Below, one piece after another: positions 6,401 to 7,412 of a stretch of 7,412 nt of DNA. Made by a program: the position numbers and the translations under genes. Location of the stretch: the NCBI GenBank assembly GCA_947568605.1, contig CANOPV010000039.1, positions 1 to 7,412 of the forward strand, read 5' to 3'. Position 1 is the stretch's first letter; every line of letters starts with the position of its first letter. This DNA comes from an uncultured Clostridium sp. GTDB taxonomy: Bacteria > Bacillota > Clostridia > TANB77 > CAG-508. The notes under the pieces are model-generated. The model worked only from the letters and a program-made list of their open reading frames with translations. It was not told the origin of the DNA and did no database searches.

Positions 6401-7367
6401 CTTCTTTGTATTGTTCGTATTTTTCAATGAATGCTTCTGATATGTACTCTTTTCCTTTTAGTATGTCTTGTAATGTGTAATAACTATATGTACTTTTTAA
6501 TGCTTCATATATTTTTATATTTTCGCCTAATGCTTCTATAACTTCTTCTTCATTATCTATATCTTTTGAAAAGGATATTGATTCTTTCTCTATTTGTGTT
6601 TCAAATATTTTATTTATATCAAATGAATTTCCTATTATTGCACTAATTACATTAGTTATTATTGTTTTTTCTTGTTTTGAATAATTAAAATTGTTTATTA
6701 ACTTTTCTTTTTTTTCTGATTTTGTTATTGTTTTTTCATTTATAATGTTTATTAATTCTTCTATTGTGCATTTTGCTCCAATTAAATATTTTTCATTTAT
6801 ATATTCTAATATTTTTGATAAGTTTTCTTTAATTTGTGTTGTATTATCTGAAAACTCACCTTCATATAAAAAGTTTCCTCTATATTTTATTATGTGATGT
6901 ATTGCCAAATATACTAATCTTATATCTTTTTGTTCTTCATTTTTTATTAGTTCATTTCTTAGATGATATATTGTAGGATATTTATTAAAATATGTTTTAT
7001 CTGTTATTTTTTCTTCTGAAAATATATTATATTTTTTTCCTAATATCTTTTCAGATAATATTTTGTCTTCAAATTTTAGGTCTGTTTCTTTTAAAATTTT
7101 GAAAAAGTTTGGATAGTCTTTTTCTATATCTTCTTGTAATAAACTTTGTAACATATTTATTCTTTCTTTTCTTCTATCTAGTCTTCTTCTGCCACCTCTA
7201 TATAGTCTTCTTTGCATTGCTGTTTCTGCTGTATCAAATATTCTTGACCCCCACATGTTCTTTCCATTATATTTTAGTAAATTGTTGTTTTCGTCTGTTA
7301 CCGCCCATCCTACTGAATTTGTACCAATATCTAGTGCAATATTATAAATATTTTTATTTTTATAGGT
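3405..7367 (-). CDS. cas9: CRISPR-associated endonuclease Cas9 (type II-A); no standard start codon before RuvC-I
   Basis: RNA-guided DNA nuclease. The open frame is 1320 codons, but its first ATG is at 7256 (1283 residues). Numbered from that ATG, the bridge helix is about 15-40 and the recognition lobe 40-700, with YLAIHHIIKYRGNFLYEG (116-133) and TYRIPYYVGPL (414-424). RuvC-II Glu718 lies in NMYIEFARNE. HNH follows, with His804, Asn818 and Asn827 in DHIIP...SIDNK...EN. RuvC-III has His936 and Asp939 in YHHAHDAY. The PAM-interacting end has DPKKYGGY (1042-1049) and FIDKSVTGMYERR (1260-1272). RuvC-I, IYNIALDIGTNSVGWAV, with its catalytic Asp at 7329-7331, is encoded before that ATG. Upstream the frame hits TAA at 7368-7370, with no ATG, GTG or TTG after it. 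ATT at 7350-7352 is the only conceivable start upstream of the Asp, and it has no ribosome site. All else looks intact. It overlaps cas1. Confidence 0.95.
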   Translation of the reverse strand, partial: TYKNKNIYNIALDIGTNSVGWAVTDENNNLLKYNGKNMWGSRIFDTAETAMQRRLYRGGRRRLDRRKERINMLQSLLQEDIEKDYPNFFKILKETDLKFEDKILSEKILGKKYNIFSEEKITDKTYFNKYPTIYHLRNELIKNEEQKDIRLVYLAIHHIIKYRGNFLYEGEFSDNTTQIKENLSKILEYINEKYLIGAKCTIEELINIINEKTITKSEKKEKLINNFNYSKQEKTIITNVISAIIGNSFDINKIFETQIEKESISFSKDIDNEEEVIEALGENIKIYEALKSTYSYYTLQDILKGKEYISEAFIEKYEQYKEDLKLLKNIYKKYFKDEYNKMFKREDKKDKVNYVAYNGKSQGKAYKKCSEEEFFKNLKKQIEKLPEECKEKEEVLKKIEDNNFLRKLNITENGEIPNQIHKKELEKILDNQSKYYKTLKENREKIISLLTYRIPYYVGPLSKEKGKWSWIIRKTNEKIRPWRNIEDIIDEDETAEAFIRRMTNKCTYLINEDVMPKQSLLYSEFCVLNELNNIKINNKHISKDLKEKIIAQLFKEKKTVTSKMLENFYKKEMGKTEIKIDGLSDKSQFNSNMVAYIDLKSIFNKIDETNYEMCEKLIYWVTIFEDKKILKKKIRKEYPGITEKQIQQISKLKYSGWSRISKELLISIKANDGENIMDKLNNTKMNFMQIINKEEFGINKKIEALLPKLEEKIKYKNIEEIPTSPSNKRGIWQTMCVVKEIKKIMKNEPSNMYIEFARNEEEKDNMKYNRLKSLLKKYQDIEKQINHLKNYDVNVYKELKKKQNERTLTEKMYLYYLQNGKCLYSGEKLELDNLNLYEVDHIIPRTYIKDDSIDNKALVIRKENQRKRDNLLLSEEVISKQQQWWESLYKSNLITPKKYFNLTRRKMFETDDEINKFINRQLVETRQITKYVTNLLLAECKNAEIFSIRSNLTHEFRERYNIYKNRNVNNYHHAHDAYILSIIGNSIKDSRYKDQYKYDDYVKKYIKEKIEKNKKEKDKLNIIMSIISKNIEISEIKKVFQYKDCYISRKLEKGTNEFYNQTIYSPKKNPVIPLKNNRDPKKYGGYKGEQIAYSTIFSFKNKKRKTEYRLIGIPIQIESDIKNKRENLENYIKNNILKNVEFTELKILKNKILKNQEYLDKNKEPMRLCSDTEYRANKELIINDKMQELIYLMNKDNKDLKDEEKEEVILNFRYMYEYLLEKLEKEYKVFNTILEKLKNKEETFIELDYENKKATINGLINLMETGQGNLKAIGLGEREGRKSGKTFKNEEILEMTFIDKSVTGMYERRSKINGVENSCS
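3439..3444 (-). promoter_or_regulatory. Ribosome binding site of cas1
   Basis: AAGGAG on the minus strand lies eight bases before the cas1 ATG at 3430 and within the last codons of cas9. It decides the cas1 start and gives it its own translation initiation inside the operon transcript. Confidence 0.8.
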
Positions 7368-7412
7368 TTACAATAGATATGTCACAGTAAATTGAAAAAT
7401 AAAAAATGAGAA
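7368..7412 (-). other. Short AT-rich stretch before cas9, no start or ribosome site seen
   Basis: Read on the minus strand, these 45 bases begin TTCTCATTTTTTATTTTT and end TATTGTAA at the stop that closes the cas9 frame. A GTG at 7383-7385 is in the cas9 frame but reaches TAA after five codons. There is no AGGAGG-like sequence near the expected cas9 start. The T-rich run at the edge could be the tail of a terminator for something further upstream, for example a tracrRNA, but only the last few bases are visible. No promoter is claimed. Confidence 0.35.

Noticed and set aside
7368..7385. cas9 starting at the in-frame GTG at 7383-7385 with read-through of TAA
   Set aside because: There is no ribosome site and no readthrough context. 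TAA is an efficient stop, and the peptide before it has no similarity to a Cas9 N-terminus.

Overview
The window is very AT-rich and uses the standard bacterial code: every tryptophan I checked is TGG, and no in-frame TGA occurs in the long genes. Codon content, Shine-Dalgarno-led genes and gene families suggest a low-GC Bacillota or Mycoplasmatota-like gut-type bacterium, or one of its mobile or accessory loci. The exact taxon cannot be read from the sequence.

Layout. Positions 2-754 (+) hold the C-terminal part of a DUF2207-type membrane protein with a glycine-rich tail that appears frameshifted near its end. Positions 815-1375 (+) hold a complete lemA. Positions 1376-1570 are a dense convergent intergenic region. 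It contains a terminator hairpin whose loop seems to have been entered by a 68-bp palindromic element with IS3/IS150-like ends. On the other strand it contains a single type II-A CRISPR repeat preceded by a short leader. From 1571 to the right edge, all on the minus strand, lies a complete set of type II-A CRISPR-Cas genes in the order cas9-cas1-cas2-csn2, with overlapping ends (26, 11 and 4 bp) that indicate one operon.

How the genes fit together. Cas1 and Cas2 form the spacer integrase, Csn2 is the DNA-end-binding adaptation factor that defines subtype II-A, and Cas9 is the RNA-guided effector that also takes part in spacer choice. New spacers would enter at the leader-repeat junction just after csn2 (about 1511/1512). 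Three things are odd. The array is reduced to one repeat with no spacers. The cas9 frame has no ATG, GTG or TTG start that would include the RuvC-I aspartate: it is closed upstream by a TAA at 7368-7370, and the first ATG is at 7256. No tracrRNA is recognisable in the window. All other Cas9, Cas1 and Cas2 catalytic residues are present. The locus therefore looks either recently silenced or empty, or rearranged or misassembled at its right edge, rather than long decayed.
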